Notes under the pieces: model-generated
What the model was told of the DNA's origin: nothing
Databases searched by the model: none
The model's input: the letters and a program-made list of their open reading frames with translations, nothing else
NCBI GenBank assembly: GCA_036924085.1
Contig: JAVGWX010000009.1
Coordinates: 58,258,331 to 58,322,330, forward strand
Reading direction: 5' to 3'
Origin: Ariolimax columbianus
Lineage: Eukaryota > Mollusca > Gastropoda > Stylommatophora > Arionidae
DNA: 64,000 nt
Program-made: the position numbers and the translations under genes
Shown: in pieces, positions 22,240 to 34,690 of the stretch
Numbering within the stretch: position 1 is the first letter of the stretch
Layout: each line of letters starts with the position of its first letter

Positions 22240-22740
22240 AGTGGTCTCGAGGAAAGGTGTTCGCCTCCGATGCCGGAGATCGCGGGTTGAAATCGTGGTG
22301 GAGACCGGGATTTTTTCATTTGGATTTTCTGGTAAAAATTCCTTATATTCTCTGGATAGCGAGATCGAACTCCCGTTTCCAGTGCCGAGCACGTTAAAAA
22401 TTCCTCGGAAGTTGTTTCTGTTTGCGTTGTTTGAGAATGCCCACAATGAGTAGGTTACTTTTTTGTGCGCCATGAAAAGGACGTTAAGTGGCGGGTTGCA
22501 GTAGCTGCTGATAAAGGTGGACCGGGGTCTTTCATGCGGTTGTGGTATGATTGACTTTATCTGCGTGTCACTCACTACTACGGGGATCACGTCGATCCAT
22601 CATCTCGTTAGCCAGGTTGCCATGAAAACAGCCCGTTTCCAGGGAGGGCTACTATGAAGATGAGGGTTCTGGCCAGTATGTTTTGCCTGACCAGACGTTC
22701 GAAAAGATTAAACTTAACGGCCGCTGCCCAGATAAAACTC
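22240..22740 (+). mobile_element. SINE-R copy, longest form
   Basis: tRNA-like head (tggtctcgaggaaaggtgtt; B box gggttgaaatc), spacer, then body ccatgaaaaggacgttaagt ... actactacggggatcacgtc ... and 3' part aacggccgctgcccag. The body is shared with 53630-54120 and in part with 30045-30115. Confidence 0.78.
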
Positions 22741-22764
22741 TAGCTAAAATCTACCCAAAAATTA

Positions 22765-22940
22765 TTTATATATAGATGGTGCCCAACTGGCTGCGGGTCT
22801 ACTTACCTCAAGTGTTTTCGTCTATTAAGATGGACTCGCACATCGGCTAAACCACCCTCCAAGAAACTGGTTGTGTAAACAGACTATGTAGAGTCTTCTA
22901 AACCAGTATAGTTAAGTTACGTTATGTTAAGCTAAAAAAA
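22765..22940 (+). mobile_element. SINE-T copy
   Basis: Body tgcccaactggctgcgggtc and ctattaagatggactcgcac, then aactggttgtgtaaacagac...tcttctaaaccagtat and AGTTAAGTT-type tail. The 3' about 45 bp match the LINE-T 3' end. Confidence 0.82.
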
Positions 22941-23387
22941 ACATTATACGTTTGATTACGTACTAAAAGGAAATGTTTGCATTGTGCAATCTCAACCATA
23001 ACGATATGAAAGGATGGCTTACAAGACATAATACACACCTGCCAAATAAAAACCGTCCATTAAACATTTTATTCCCCATCCCTTTGCGGAGCCTGCGCTC
23101 TGCACCTTTATTTAGTTTAATGGCTGGTGTTAATCTACCCGATCGGTCGCGCGTGCAGACTGTATTTAACCGCTAACGGCGGTATAGAATTACACAAGAG
23201 GGGAGGCTCTCACCCTGGAGGCCACTCTTCTCTCTCTTCTCTCACCTCACTCTGTTTCATTTGACTCTGTCCTACAGTCACACTCTTGCACAACTATCAC
23301 ACGCGCCCTCGTGGTAAAGCCCTTCCATTGCACTTTGGTTGGGCTAGCTTCTGAGGTCGCACAAACCTAGCATAGGTACATACAGAT
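22941..23387. other. Unassigned sequence
   Basis: Nothing recognised. Confidence 0.4.
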
Positions 23388-23500
23388 GCACACATGCATC
23401 CAAGCACTGGTTTATGCGTCCTGATATCGCCCAATTGACTACGGTCTGGGGTGGAAAATGGCGCGCCTCCGCCAGTAGAAACTAGTGAGGCAAACATCTA

Positions 23501-23537
<37 letters not shown>

Positions 23538-23660
23538 ATTACACATGCATCCATACACTGGCCAACACGTTCTGTAGACCATAAAAGACTACGGTCTGGG
23601 GTTGAAAGATGCGTGCCTTTGCCAGTAGAATCCAGAAAAGCAAACCTTTAACAAACAAAC
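23388..23660 (+). repeat. Two tandem copies of a dispersed repeat separated by poly(A)
   Basis: gactacggtctggggt...gccagtagaa...caaac blocks at 23388-23503 and 23542-23660, with a 32-A run at 23504-23535 between. A third, partial copy is at 28038-28110. Poly(A) suggests a retroposed unit. Confidence 0.7.
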
Positions 23661-23872
23661 ACCAACGTATATAAACAAAGTGCGAGATTGGTTTGCAATC
23701 CAAACAAACCAGATTCGAAATTATTTCTTGTCTGGTTTGACTGGGCGTGTCCGGATTTTTTCCGGTTATGACCACTTCTCCACGAACAAAATGAATTGGC
23801 AAAATTACTGTACTGAAAAACTGGCATAGTGCAACACATTACACACAGATTCACGAACGCATCAATACACCT

Positions 23873-25440
23873 TAACTCAACTTAACGTCTTTATACTGGT
23901 TTAGAAGACCCTGCAGAGTCTGTATACAACCAGTTACATTTACATCACCTTGCTCTAAAAGCTATGCGCATCCAGTTTACTCTTAAATGCATTAACTGTC
24001 CCTGCATCCACTACCTCCCCTGGCAATGCATTTCAAGCAGACACCACTCTCTGACTAAAAAAATATTTCCTAATATCTAACCTGGACCTCTCTTTAGTCA
24101 GCTTGTAGCTATGCCCTCGTGTTATTGTAGGTGGCTGTATTTTACAAAACTTGTTATAGTCTAATTTATCGATTCCTCTGATCATCTTATAAACCTGTAT
24201 TAAGTCACCACGAATTCTTCTCTCTTCGAGACACTGTAGGCCGGTTTTTCTGAGTCGTTCCTCATAACTGTAATTCTGGAATCCCACTATCATCTTTGTC
24301 GCTCTTTTTTGAATTCTTTCTAGCATGTTTATGTCCCCTCTATGATAAGGACTCCACACCTGTACACAGTATTCCAATCTAGGTCTAACTAAAGCTTTAT
24401 ACAGTTTGACGATCACTTCCTTGCTCCTATGTTTAATATTTCTTTTTATCATACCTAACATAGCATTTGCCTTTTTCACTGCTACCTTAACTTGCTCACT
24501 CACCTTTCCTGTGTGATCTATTATAACCCCTAGGTCCATTTCCTTATCTATCTTTCTAATATTGTATTCTCCCATTCTGTAATTATGTTCCATATTGGAT
24601 CTACCCATGTGGATGACTGTACATTTATCTACATTAAACTCCATTTGCCAGCTTACATACCATTCTCGAATTTTATCTAAATCCGACATCAATATATCCA
24701 CTTCCGCTTTAGATGAGACACTACTGCATAGTTTTGTGTCATCAGCAAATTTTGCAATCATGGATCTCATATAAATGTCCAAATCATTTATATATATCAA
24801 GAACAAAATTGGTCCCAAAACCGAGCCCTGTGGCACACCACTTTTCACTTCGCTCCACTCAGAGTACTCCTTATTTATGCCCACCCTCTGCCTTCTTCCC
24901 GTTAACCAATTTTCAATCCATTTGGCAACTTCCCCACCTATTCCATGTGATTTTAACTTTCGAAATAATCTTTAATGGGGTACTCTATCAAAGGCCTTTG
25001 CAAAGTCTAGATAAATAACGTCCACTGACTCCCCTTTATCTATGATTTTAGTAACCTCCTCCATGAATTCTAATAGATTTGATAAGCATGATCTCCCTCT
25101 AGTAAACCCATGCTGACTATTTCTAATTAGATTAAATTTTTCTAAATGCATTACAATGTTTTCTTTGATTATTGACTCTAACAATTTACAGACTATGCTC
25201 GTTAAACTCACCGGTCTATAATTTGCCGGATCTGATTTTTTGCCTTTTTTGAATAAGGGGATCACTCCTGCATCTTTCCAATCCCGTGGAACAATCCCTT
25301 TTGTAAGTGATTGAGAACATAAAATAGCCAATGGTTTTGCTAGTTGGTCTCTAATTTCATTCAGCAATTTTGGGTGAATACCATCTTGATCTGGACATTT
25401 ATTCACTTTCAACCCCTCCAATTTTTTAAAAATCTGTCAA
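23873..25440 (-). mobile_element. LINE-T retrotransposon, longer copy (reverse transcriptase)
   Basis: Minus-strand frames 25421-24972 and 24884-24033 cover most of the RT. First comes KCPDQDGIHPKLLNEI, GVIPLFKKGKKSDPANYRPV, and DFAKAFDRVPH (catalytic Asp). Then GVPQGSVLGPILFLIYINDL, FADDTKLCSSV (catalytic DD), YCVQVWSPYHRGD. The first frame ends after FDRVPH at a stop near 24970; other frame carries KLKSHGIGGEVAKWIENWLTG between. The tail (AAGTT)n complement is at 23873-23890. 5'-truncated: no endonuclease. CR1/Jockey-type by motif; inactive. Confidence 0.95.
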
Positions 25441-25516
25441 TATGCCCTGGCATAACCTAAACGTGCAACCAGCTACAAGAACAAAAGGGCACAGCTTCAC
25501 ATTGTTTAGAAATAGG

Positions 25517-25645
25517 TCCTGATTAGATATTAGGAAATATCTTTTTAGTCAGAGAGTGATGAATGCTTGGAATGCATTCCCACATGATGTAGTGGAGGCA
25601 GGGTCAGTTACTGTATTCACAATTAGATTGGATACTCATTTATTT
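25517..25645 (+). mobile_element. LINE-T 3' fragment
   Basis: gatattaggaaatatctttt, agagagtgatgaatgcttgg and tagtggaggcagggtcagtt match the end of the LINE-T coding region (about 730-840). Confidence 0.8.
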
Positions 25646-25879
25646 TTTTTATTTTTTTTTTTGAAAAATTCTTTATTGCACAATTTTAAACAAAATTGTG
25701 TGTGAAGTGAGGTGAAAATTCCCATAAGATGAAACGTGAGATGGTGGGAGTTACACTTTGTGAGGTGAAAGGTGACATACATTTATTTGTGAAAGCATAA
25801 ATGAATGTACATATAAATGAATGCCTATATAAATGAATGCACATGTGTACTTGCTGATACATACCTATTCATTTTTCCA

Positions 25880-25924
25880 CATACATATATATTTTCACAC
25901 CCACAGGCACATAAAAATATATCC

Positions 25925-25978
<54 letters not shown>

Positions 25979-26138
25979 GCACACACATGTATACGTATGT
26001 GCATACATACACAATCATACTTACACCCATGTATATATACATACATACATATATACATACATACATGCGTCCATCCCTCCGTCTATCCACCCATCCCTCC
26101 ATACATACATACATACGTGTACACATGTACATACGCAA

Positions 26139-26196
<58 letters not shown>

Positions 26197-26256
26197 GTAC
26201 GTATATGTACATGCATAAACTCGCGTACCCACACATGTAAATGCAACATGATAATA

Positions 26257-26315
<59 letters not shown>

Positions 26316-26330
26316 GAATGTGTGTGTATA
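25880..26330. repeat. Compound microsatellite, mainly (TA)n and (CATA)n
   Basis: Three long (TA)n runs (about 25925-25976, 26152-26194, 26260-26313) separated by (CATA)n and (CA)n. The long open frames here are simple-repeat artefacts. Confidence 0.97.
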
Positions 26331-26764
26331 AGCAAATATGTATGTACGGATATGTACGCATTATTTTTCCAAAAAAGCTAAAGAGCCATAAAGGTTTTGT
26401 GTACTTGTACAATAGTCAAAGGGGGTGAGTAATGTGTGGCCTGCATGGGAACCATTCTTTACCCTAGGATTATGTCAGTCCACTCTGCCATAAAAACCCG
26501 ACATATGTCCTGTCCATTGTCCTTTTAGTCTGAGGAACTGACCGATGGAGGAAAGGACCACCATAAGACTGGTTAATTGAAAGGGTAGGCGATAAGATTT
26601 GACCACTGGGGGAGTGTTTAAGTGATTTAGTTCAGCAGGGAAGCCACCCCTCGGTTGGAATGGGGGAAATTGATACTTTCCGGCTCTGTGAACTGTTTAA
26701 TTAATACTGTTATTTTTGTTTGTGGGGTTTTTGGAGAATATATTTTTAGCATTCTTGGAGTGGA

Positions 26765-26825
26765 ATAAACTGGTTGTATGCAGACTCTGTGGAGCCTTCC
26801 CAACCAGTAATAATGAAGTTAAGTT
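26765..26825 (+). mobile_element. LINE-T/SINE-T 3' end scrap
   Basis: aactggttgtatgcagactc, ccaaccagtaataatgaagt and taagtt tail. Confidence 0.65.
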
Positions 26826-26829
26826 GAAA

Positions 26830-28040
26830 GACTGGCAAACAGAAGTACTCAAGACCTTATCTTTACACTCAGACAGCTAAGTGAAAAGGCTCTTGAATAT
26901 GATAAAGAGATGCATCTCTGCTTTTTGGATTTGGAGAAAGCATTTGATAAAGTTCCTTGGGACAAACTCTGGGAGTGCCTGACAAGGAAGAACATCCCAG
27001 GACCCCTGATCTCTGCCATACAGAGTTTCTATAAAACATGCAGAAATTATGTGCGGACATCAAATCAAAAGTTAGGAGAGTTCAAGACCACTAGCTGAGT
27101 AAGACATTCTATCACCGTACCTTTTCATACTCCTCATGGATAAAGTCATCAAAGCCTGCAAGGAACGGACAAAAAAAGTATGATGTAGGGTACTGGAAGA
27201 TGAGACCAAGTTACATATCGGAACTAACATTTGCAGATGATGTGGCCCTGATCACGAAAACCGAAGCACATCTCAGGATCAACTTGCAGGTCTGGGAAGA
27301 AGAATTGAAGAAGAGAGGAATGCACATCAGCAACTCCAAAACAAAAACCATGGTGATCGCCAGAGATGAAAAGAGACATCAGATAACCCTGGGAACACGA
27401 GCACTAGAGCAGGTCAGCAACTTTAAATATCTAGGAGTGATAATAGACAGCAGGGGAGGAATCAAAGAGGAGTTAACTGCACGAAGGGCAGCAGCAGATA
27501 TACTTTTCCCTGCAATAAACATAGGTTTCCTCAGTAAAAGCGAAATAAGCAGGAAAACAAAGATGGATGTATACCGCTCGACCTATGTGCCTGTTCTGAC
27601 ATATGGATGTGAGTCATGGGCAGTGACTGCAGCCCAAGAAAGTCAACTACAAACTTCAGAAATGAGGTACCTAAGAAAGGCGGTTCAGGGGACGAAAAGG
27701 GACAAGATCCGTAACTAGACAATACGTAGCAATCTTGAAGTTCAACCCCTACAGACACGAGTGGAGCAGTCCCAACTACAGTGGTTTGGCTATGTCTGTA
27801 GAATGGAAGAAGATCGGATACCAAAGCGGTCATGGGAGAAAAAAAGTCAAGGACGCAGACCCCCAGGACGCCTCAAAGTACGCTGGGAAGACAACATACG
27901 ACAGACAGTCCCTAAGTGATAGAGAGGTGGATTGGAAAGAGGCCAGGAAAAAGACGGCGGATAGAGCAGTGTGGCGTTCTCTCTGGAAAACCTCTACACG
28001 TCACGGTAGAAGAGGAGCGACTAAGTATGTAAGTTAAAAG
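26830..28040 (+). mobile_element. LINE reverse transcriptase copy (third LINE family)
   Basis: Broken frames give FLDLEKAFDKVPWDKLWE (first catalytic Asp), RNYVRTSNQKLGEFKTTS, ELTFADDVALITKTEAH (catalytic DD), SNFKYLGVIIDSRGG, YVPVLTYGCESWAVT, LQWFGYVCRMEEDR and GRLKVRWEDNIRQTV. The VRQGSILSP region is damaged near 27100. Unlike LINE-T and LINE-J. 5'-truncated and inactive. Confidence 0.9.
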
Positions 28041-28110
28041 ACTACGGAATCGGGTTGAAATAGACGTGCCTTTCCCACGAGAATCCAGAAAGGCCAACCT
28101 TTAACATTCA

Positions 28111-28439
28111 ACAGGTTGTAATAATATACACACCTAAATCATTTTTATTTACAAAACCTTAAAAAAAAAACGCCACAATGTATCCAATGTGACAGCACAG
28201 GGCCCAAGACTCTTGCAGCTTGGCCAACTTGTTACATCAACAAACGTGAACCGGATGTCCGGTTGCCGGTGAAATTGAACTATTCACTACATATTAGAAT
28301 CTGAGCTAGCTGTGCAGATGAGTTCTACTCTACATTACGTTGTGTACTGGGTAGTGAGCCAGTTGAGACATGTTTACACTTGATCGTGATGAAGAGTAGA
28401 AGTGCTTCAGAGCTTGCAAAAAGCATGCTGTCGTCTTAG
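28111..28439. other. Unassigned sequence
   Basis: Nothing recognised. Confidence 0.4.
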
Positions 28440-28698
28440 ACTATATATGGTGGGAGTCAAGGCGGTATAGAATCCATTCGATGACTTTACAGAAAAGGTC
28501 AGGGGCAAGGACGCAACCCTGCCTGACCCTCGAAGATGTTGGAAACTTGTCTGAGAGATTGCCACCTAGGCGGGCTTTCGCACCGGTGTAAGTGTGTAGA
28601 TCCCTTATCAAGTTTAGGAGTGGGGCAGTCGTGTCGATGCCTTGCAGGACTTTTCTGAGAGCGGACCAATCGACCTAATCAAATGCAGCCTTTAGATC

Positions 28699-28700
<2 letters not shown>
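28440..28700 (-). mobile_element. LINE reverse transcriptase core fragment
   Basis: Minus strand: DLKAAFDxVDWSALRKVLQG, ARLGGNLSDKFPTSSRVRQG and CVLAPDLFCKVIEWILYRL, the A-to-B motif region of RT. One stop within AAFD*VDW. Ends against a (CA)n(TA)n microsatellite. Confidence 0.82.

Positions 28701-28779
<79 letters not shown>
28701..28779. repeat. (CA)n(TA)n microsatellite
   Basis: Pure (CA)n then (TA)n. Confidence 0.97.
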
Positions 28780-28782
<3 letters not shown>

Positions 28783-29489
28783 AATTGTAGAAGGTATGAT
28801 AATGCGTTATATATAAGCTGGAAATGTAGACTTACAAAGGAGAATTCGTGAGAAAAATCCCCTTTTCTGAATTACCAAGCTTAACTCGCTCATTAGATTT
28901 GGTAGGTCATTCTACTGTAAACACTGCCTCTACAATTAGTGAGTTCCTTGGGTACTTGCGTCTTAATTCACACCAAACAGAGTTCCGTAACTTGAAAACA
29001 TCTTATCATCATCATGGGATACATACTTTCTAGAACATAGTCTCCGTCACGTAAACTCTGTGTGCATCTCAATTTAGGGCATGCTGGCTCGCTTCGTACA
29101 AAGACATCCCCAGACTGTCCGTAATGTTCTGATACCGTTTTCACCACGCCCTTAATTATGACTATCTACAGACCGTTATGTTCCTACGTATTCCGAAATA
29201 TCTAAGCATTTTTCTTGTGATGTTGTCTGGGAGTCATATTATGTAACATCTACTGCCTCTTTAGTGCATTGACGCACGAATGGACACTTGAGCTAGACTC
29301 TCTTGGCGGTTGACTTGTAAAGTGGATTAGTGATACACTCAGTTCTGCTAATGCTCATACCAGAAAGACATTTGACTTTTGTTATGAAATAATAAAAGCA
29401 GTAGAAAGAAACACAAATATATATGGTTAGATTTAGTTCAAAGACAAGAACACACGGGAAACCTAAGTTTCTTAAGGTTTCCTTAGGTA
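28780..29489. other. Unassigned sequence
   Basis: No gene or recognisable repeat. Confidence 0.4.
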
Positions 29490-29905
29490 ATCTGGAGAAT
29501 GGCTTTATCTCGGTAGTGTGGACATCAAGTAAACTGGATAATGTGTTGCTCTCGTTAGTTTGGCCATCAAGTAAACTGGATAATGGGTTGCTCTATGTAG
29601 TTTGGACATCAAGTAAACTGGATAATGGCCTGCTCTCTGTAGTTTGGACATCAAGTAAACTGGACAATAGGTTGCTCTGTGTAGTTTGGACATCAAGTAA
29701 ACTGGATAATGGGTTGCTCTCTTTAGTGTGGACATCAAGTAAACTGGATAATCGGTTGTTCTCTGTAGTTTGGACATCAAGTAAACTGGATAATGGGTGG
29801 CTCTCTGTAGTTTCGACATCAAGTAAACTGGAAAATGGGTTGCTCTCGGTAGTTTGGACATCAAGTAAACTGGAGAATGGGTTGCTCTCGGTGGCGGACT
29901 ACCAC
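29490..29905 (+). repeat. 42-bp x about 10 minisatellite
   Basis: gacatcaagtaaactggata recurs every 42 bp. As 42 is a multiple of 3, both strands stay open and encode 14-residue periods (WTSSKLDNGLLSVV), which I read as satellite, not gene. Confidence 0.93.
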
Positions 29906-30044
29906 CTCCACCAACCCACGTGACTTCGAGATAGTTCCGCATCCGTCACAAAATTGTACGGGGCTTGAGAGGATTGGAGAAAAGAGCACCCAATCGACCT
30001 AGGGACCCTTCTCAGCTGAATTCTGAATGTAGTGCAATGCTTTA

Positions 30045-30115
30045 CAATACGTTCACCACTACAGGGATCACAGTCTCGATGTCCACCTCGCTGGCCAGAC
30101 TGCTGTAACACAGCA
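30045..30115 (+). mobile_element. SINE-R body fragment
   Basis: ttcaccactacagggatcac and ctcgctggccagactgctg match the SINE-R body at 22575-22625 and 53950-54010. Confidence 0.5.
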
Positions 30116-30505
30116 TGTTTACATAAGCACTGCGTGGAAGTGAGGTCGGGTCTTGATCAGAACTCTATTAATCTTGGTGAGCCCACATCGATAATTAAGA
30201 ATGGCCAAGAAGGTCATGTTGTCTCATAGAGATTTGTTTATCTAATAGTGGGTGTCAGCTGCCGTCTGTTCCATCCGCGAGACTGTTGTCTAATTTCAAC
30301 CCTTTGAAATAGGAACGGTTCATTATTATGGATTACTCGGCATTATGTTATTGCACGTGCTTAATACCAACGAGAGCCAGATCTGATATTTACAGAGTGT
30401 CTCTCTTGTCGCAAAATCGAAGTTGGTCACCGCTTTATTCTTGTAAGTAAATGAGCTGACTGTTATTTTAGGCCAGAGGTTTTGTGCCGTTAACTTAAGT
30501 TGATC
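30116..30505. other. Unassigned sequence
   Basis: Nothing recognised apart from the target duplication of the next element. Confidence 0.4.
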
Positions 30506-30859
30506 TTCTTCTTCTTCTTTCGTTCTCAATCTTCCGCTACCAAACCCTGAAAGGGTAAGTAGCAGAATGTAGTCCAGAGAACGGAATGCGTTGTGTCGTA
30601 GTTTACAGCTTGGCTGCGATATTTGCACCTTTCGGTCCAACACATCCGACTTCAGCAAGCATTTTTTGAGTACCGGGTTAGCATTCCCTCTTCGATCTCT
30701 TCTCCTTAGCCAGTCTGCCTTACTGCAGCCTGTTATCCAGGATCACCACGTGGAGGTGTAGAAGGGTCTTGGCAGCTATGGTTCGCTGGCCCTGACGCTA
30801 GCAGTCAGCTATGGGTCACTGACCACTGCAGCTCATGCGCTGCTCAGCATCTTGATCCC
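30506..30859 (-). mobile_element. SINE-G copy with target-site duplication
   Basis: Full-length on the minus strand. Flanked by CTTAAGTTGATC at 30494-30505 and 30860-30871 (the outermost C may belong to the element). Confidence 0.93.
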
Positions 30860-31139
30860 CTTAAGTTGATCAATCGCGTAGTATCATCTTTCTTCCTGAT
30901 TATCTGGGGGTCCTTTTAAGTATGCTGGTAAACTTGGATAAGTGAGTTGGATGTAGTGTGTCGCCGGTTCAAATGGATTGTGATACATAGTGCCCATTCT
31001 TGCAAAATTCCTGGCTGACAGATTACCAAAGAAAAGTGGAAAGTTATTGCAACCGGGTGGAAATATTATAGATGTACAGAACATATATTTGGTGTCCAGG
31101 AGTGAATATTAGTATTCGGCCGAATAGCGGTTTCCATTC

Positions 31140-31568
31140 TTCTTCTTCTTCGTACGCAGTCAGACAGTAACCATTATTTTTTCGAAAAAAGCGGCGGTCA
31201 TCCTGAGGCTGTCGCCACTGCCATAGAGCTTGTCTTGCAGTTCCACTGGTGATGGCCACATCTGCTCTCTCTGATCCTCGTATGTCGGGCAGTTCTGCAG
31301 CAGATGTTCAGCGGTCATTTTACCGGTACCGCACGGGCATTCGTCGGTACCACCTATCTTCAATTTGTTGAATAGGTGGTACCTCATTCAATTGTGGCCA
31401 GTGCGAAGTCTGAAGACAACGACCTGCTCTCTTCTGTTCAACTGGTAATAGGCATCGTTTTTGGTGTAACCAGTATGTTCGGTTTCCCATTTGGTCATGT
31501 ATCTGGCTTTGATAAGCCGTTTTGACTCTTCGTACGTCATACTAGTATCTGTTTGTGGTAGTCTTGCA
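31140..31568 (-). mobile_element. LINE-J 3' fragment with target-site duplication
   Basis: Flanked by GGTTTCCATTC at 31129-31139 and 31569-31579. Minus-strand coding runs RLPQTDTSMTYEESKRLIKA to CPCGTGKMTAEHLLQNCPTY and FFEKIMVTV, with an apparent break near 31388 (R-L changed to a stop). Extreme 5' truncation. Confidence 0.93.
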
Positions 31569-31885
31569 GGTTTCCATTCAAATACGGGTGGACCAAAGAG
31601 CGACATGATAATGTAATACCCAAGAAGTTGGATCTTGTTCAGTTTCATCTCTCTGCTACAGTCCACTGGGGAGCATGTCCCTCTATTAAATTCACTGTGA
31701 CTCGACATCCACACGAATAAAATTCATTGAAATATACGTTTGAAATGCAAATCCTCATAATTCTATTGTAAAATTCGTCACTGCACGAAGCTGTGTTTCA
31801 CCGTGGCTTATTTCCGGTATATATAAAAATAAAAATAGCACTTCGCGTAATGTTGTTTTTTTTTTTTTTTTTTCACAGCGCCACA

Positions 31886-32608
31886 TCATCATCATCATGT
31901 AGCATATCCTTTGTAGAACGTCGCTCCCATCACAGTCTTCCTGAAAGAAACTCATTCCCTTGCCAAAACACCAGCCTCCGCCACTGTCACACTCAGGCAC
32001 CCCTGGATATCCTGGTGCCATCGTCCTCTTGGTCCATCCCTTCCTCTCCCGCCTGGCACCACACCCTCCACCACCGTCCTGTCTTCCGATGCGACCAAAG
32101 TACCCGCACTTTCTAGCCAAAATGGAATTGATAAACCAGTTCTCCCCCATGTCCACATCTGTTCTCCTCTCCGCCCAGGGCACTCCGAGGATCCCTCCGC
32201 AACACCCTGACTCGAAGGATTCAACTCCCCGTCTAGAAGCCTTGGCAATCGTCCACGCCTCACAGCCACACGCTGCCACAGGAAAACAACAGGGTCTCAA
32301 GACTTTTACCCCAATCGCTCCGCTGGTGCCCTGCCACAACCTCCCCAGGCCGCCCAGTCTCTGCACCGCCACAGCCAGTCCTCCTCTGACCTCCCTCGAG
32401 CAGTCACCATTTCTGTCGACCCTGGAGCCCAGACACTCAAAATGCGCAACCTGATCCACCTCCCCACCACCCACTGTAAACCCATGCTGACACCGTGTTC
32501 CATCGGTGGTCACTATCCTTGTCATGTCTGTGTTTATGAACAGATTCTGATCTCTACCATGTCCATCAACGGCCGAAAGTAGCTGCTCTAGCCCTTCCGA
32601 ACCCCCTG
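31886..32608 (-). mobile_element. RTE-like LINE C-terminus with (ATG)n tail and target-site duplication
   Basis: Flanked by ACAGCGCCACA at 31875-31885 and 32609-32619. Minus-strand frame: GLEQLLSAVDGHGRDQNLFI, VAHFECLGSRVDRNGDCSRE, VAACGCEAWTIAKASRRGVE, ILGVPWAERRTDVDM, NSILARKCGYFGRIGRQDGG. These are the RT thumb/C-terminal motifs of RTE-like LINEs. The 3' tail is a (CAT)n run on this strand. Only minor damage in the retained part, but strongly 5'-truncated. Confidence 0.92.
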
Positions 32609-32619
32609 ACAGCGCCACA

Positions 32620-32969
32620 GTAAATCATTTTTAATGGTATTGTTTGAACATCTGTAAGAAAACAAATGCACTTTATGACGGGAAACGGAAGACCTTCACT
32701 CGCCATTACGCTAAATGTTTCGGAATTTACAAGATATGTTCGGGTCTTCGTCATTTCAAAACCTGTGGATTATTCTAATATGTTAACTAATTTGATGTGC
32801 GTGTTACAATGGTAATAAAGGTTAGATTCGCTACGCCCAAAAACATATCAATAGTTGTATAGGAAAGCAGTGCTGAGTTGATTGCACTCAGCGTAGTGCA
32901 TTGTCGAACTGGTACCGGAGCTCTGTCGGGCTACCACCTCCCCCGGGCTACCACTCACCCAAACTGCTG

Positions 32970-32970
<1 letters not shown>
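32620..32970. other. Unassigned sequence
   Basis: Nothing recognised. Confidence 0.4.
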
Positions 32971-33017
<47 letters not shown>

Positions 33018-33050
33018 GAGAGAGAGAGACAGACAGAGAGAGAGAGAGAG
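32971..33050. repeat. (GA)n/(CAGA)n microsatellite
   Basis: agagagag runs alternating with acagacag. Confidence 0.96.
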
Positions 33051-33420
33051 CACAGTATTCATCATAAAATGGCATGCAATGTTCTTGTATTTCTCACATA
33101 AATTGTATCTATGATTACAGTATTTTTTAAATGGCAAATTTATACAAATATTGTTTAGATTTGTTTTGTTTTTATTAAAAGTTGATCCAGGGTAGTTTTA
33201 TTCAAGCAATGAGAGTTCTTCCGTCCGATTATTTTTTCTTCCTTACATACGGGATAGCGGTAATAGAATAACTACATGAACCTGGCCAGAGACACACAAA
33301 TTATACCGCTTAGAGAGCTGAAATTAGAGGGGAAGGGGGTCTTTGGAAGTAGAAGGCGTAATGTGAATTTGGTTAAACGGTTTCACCACGCCTAGAACTG
33401 TAAACACAAACAGGCTCGTG
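33051..33420. other. Unassigned AT-rich sequence
   Basis: Nothing recognised. Confidence 0.4.
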
Positions 33421-33645
33421 TTAGTGGTGTGCCTTTGTATGTGGGACATAATCCAGTAATTCTTGTTAGTGGTGTGCCGTTGTATATGGGACATAATCCA
33501 GTAGTTCTTGTTAGTGGTGTGCCGTTGTATATGGGACATAATCCAGTAGTTCTTGTTAGTGGTGTGCCGTTGTATATGGGACATAATCCAGTAGTTCTTG
33601 TTAGTGGTGTGCCGTTGTATATGGGATATAATCCAGTAGTTCTTG
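33421..33645 (+). repeat. 45-bp x 5 minisatellite
   Basis: ttagtggtgtgccgttgtat recurs every 45 bp from 33421. Confidence 0.96.
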
Positions 33646-34290
33646 TGTGATCTCGTATTCGGTTTGAATGAGATTATTGAAGAGTACGAAAACATGGACA
33701 AGTTTGATGCAGATACCGCGTTGTAACAAGAGCACGAATGTTACGACCGAAAGACTTTTGTCGTGGACAACGGACGAAACACATAAAAACAACAATGAAA
33801 TAAAGATAATAATGATCTTCTATTTGTATCTTGATCTTGATGACCCATTCCTCAATGTAGCTGCGGTATCAACTTGGGCTCTCTTGGGCTATGGAAGTAC
33901 ATTGGGTGGTTATAACTCCTCCATAGGCGTCTTGGATGTTGTAGCTGACAGCAAGGGAGTCTGACCAGCGCATTGAAGGTAATCCTCACGCTTCCTTTTT
34001 GCCTTGGGGGTACGAGATTGCTGTCGCCATGCTCCATCGACCAGTGTTTCCTCGCAACGCTCGACCTGCCCATCTATGTTTTGCTATGGCTGCATAGATT
34101 ACCACATCATACAATTGAGAAACACATAAAAAATATACTTATTTGAGAATTGTCTGTAGAAACCGCCATGCCATGCTAGGCGGAAGCGAAAGCGACCCAG
34201 ACTGGCCAGGAATTTGTTAGAAGTAGTAAAAGATAAGCTGTCAGAAGCCATACGGAAAATGACGAGATGTGTGTACTTCCAACCATAACA
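33646..34290. other. Unassigned sequence
   Basis: No gene or known repeat recognised. Confidence 0.4.
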
Positions 34291-34294
34291 CTAC

Positions 34295-34690
34295 ATCATC
34301 ATGTAACATGTCTTTTACAGAACGTCGCTCCCATCACAGTTTGTTTGAAAGAAACTCGTTCCCTTGCCAAAACTCCACCCTCCACCGCCATAGTCATACC
34401 CAGGCATTCCTGGATATCTTGGTGCCATCGTCTTCTTGGTCTACCCCTTCCTCTTTTGCCTGGCACCATACCTTCCATCACTGTTCTCTCGAGGCCGTTG
34501 TGTCTCTTGATGTGACCAAAGTATTTACATTTTCTGGTCAAAATGGAATTGATAAACCAGTTCCCCTCTATTCTCAACTCTTGCCGAATGTCTACATGTA
34601 TCTTTTTTCCTTTCCAGTGTATTTTGGGGATCATTCTATAACATTTTGACTCGAAGGATTCGACTCTTTGTCTGGAAGTTTTGATAACAA
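34295..34690 (-). mobile_element. RTE-like LINE 3' fragment, second copy
   Basis: Same family as 31886-32608: NWFINSILTRKCKYFGHIKR, GMVPGKRGRGRPRRRWHQDI, ERVSFKQTVMGATFCKRHVT and a short (CAT)n start. Less diverged at GRPRRRW than the first copy. Confidence 0.88.

Noticed and set aside
25817..26412. Several frames over 100 codons rich in Tyr/Ile/His
   Set aside because: Microsatellite (TA)n/(CATA)n translation.
29423..29942. Frames of 166 and 145 codons on opposite strands
   Set aside because: 42-bp tandem repeat; both strands equally open.
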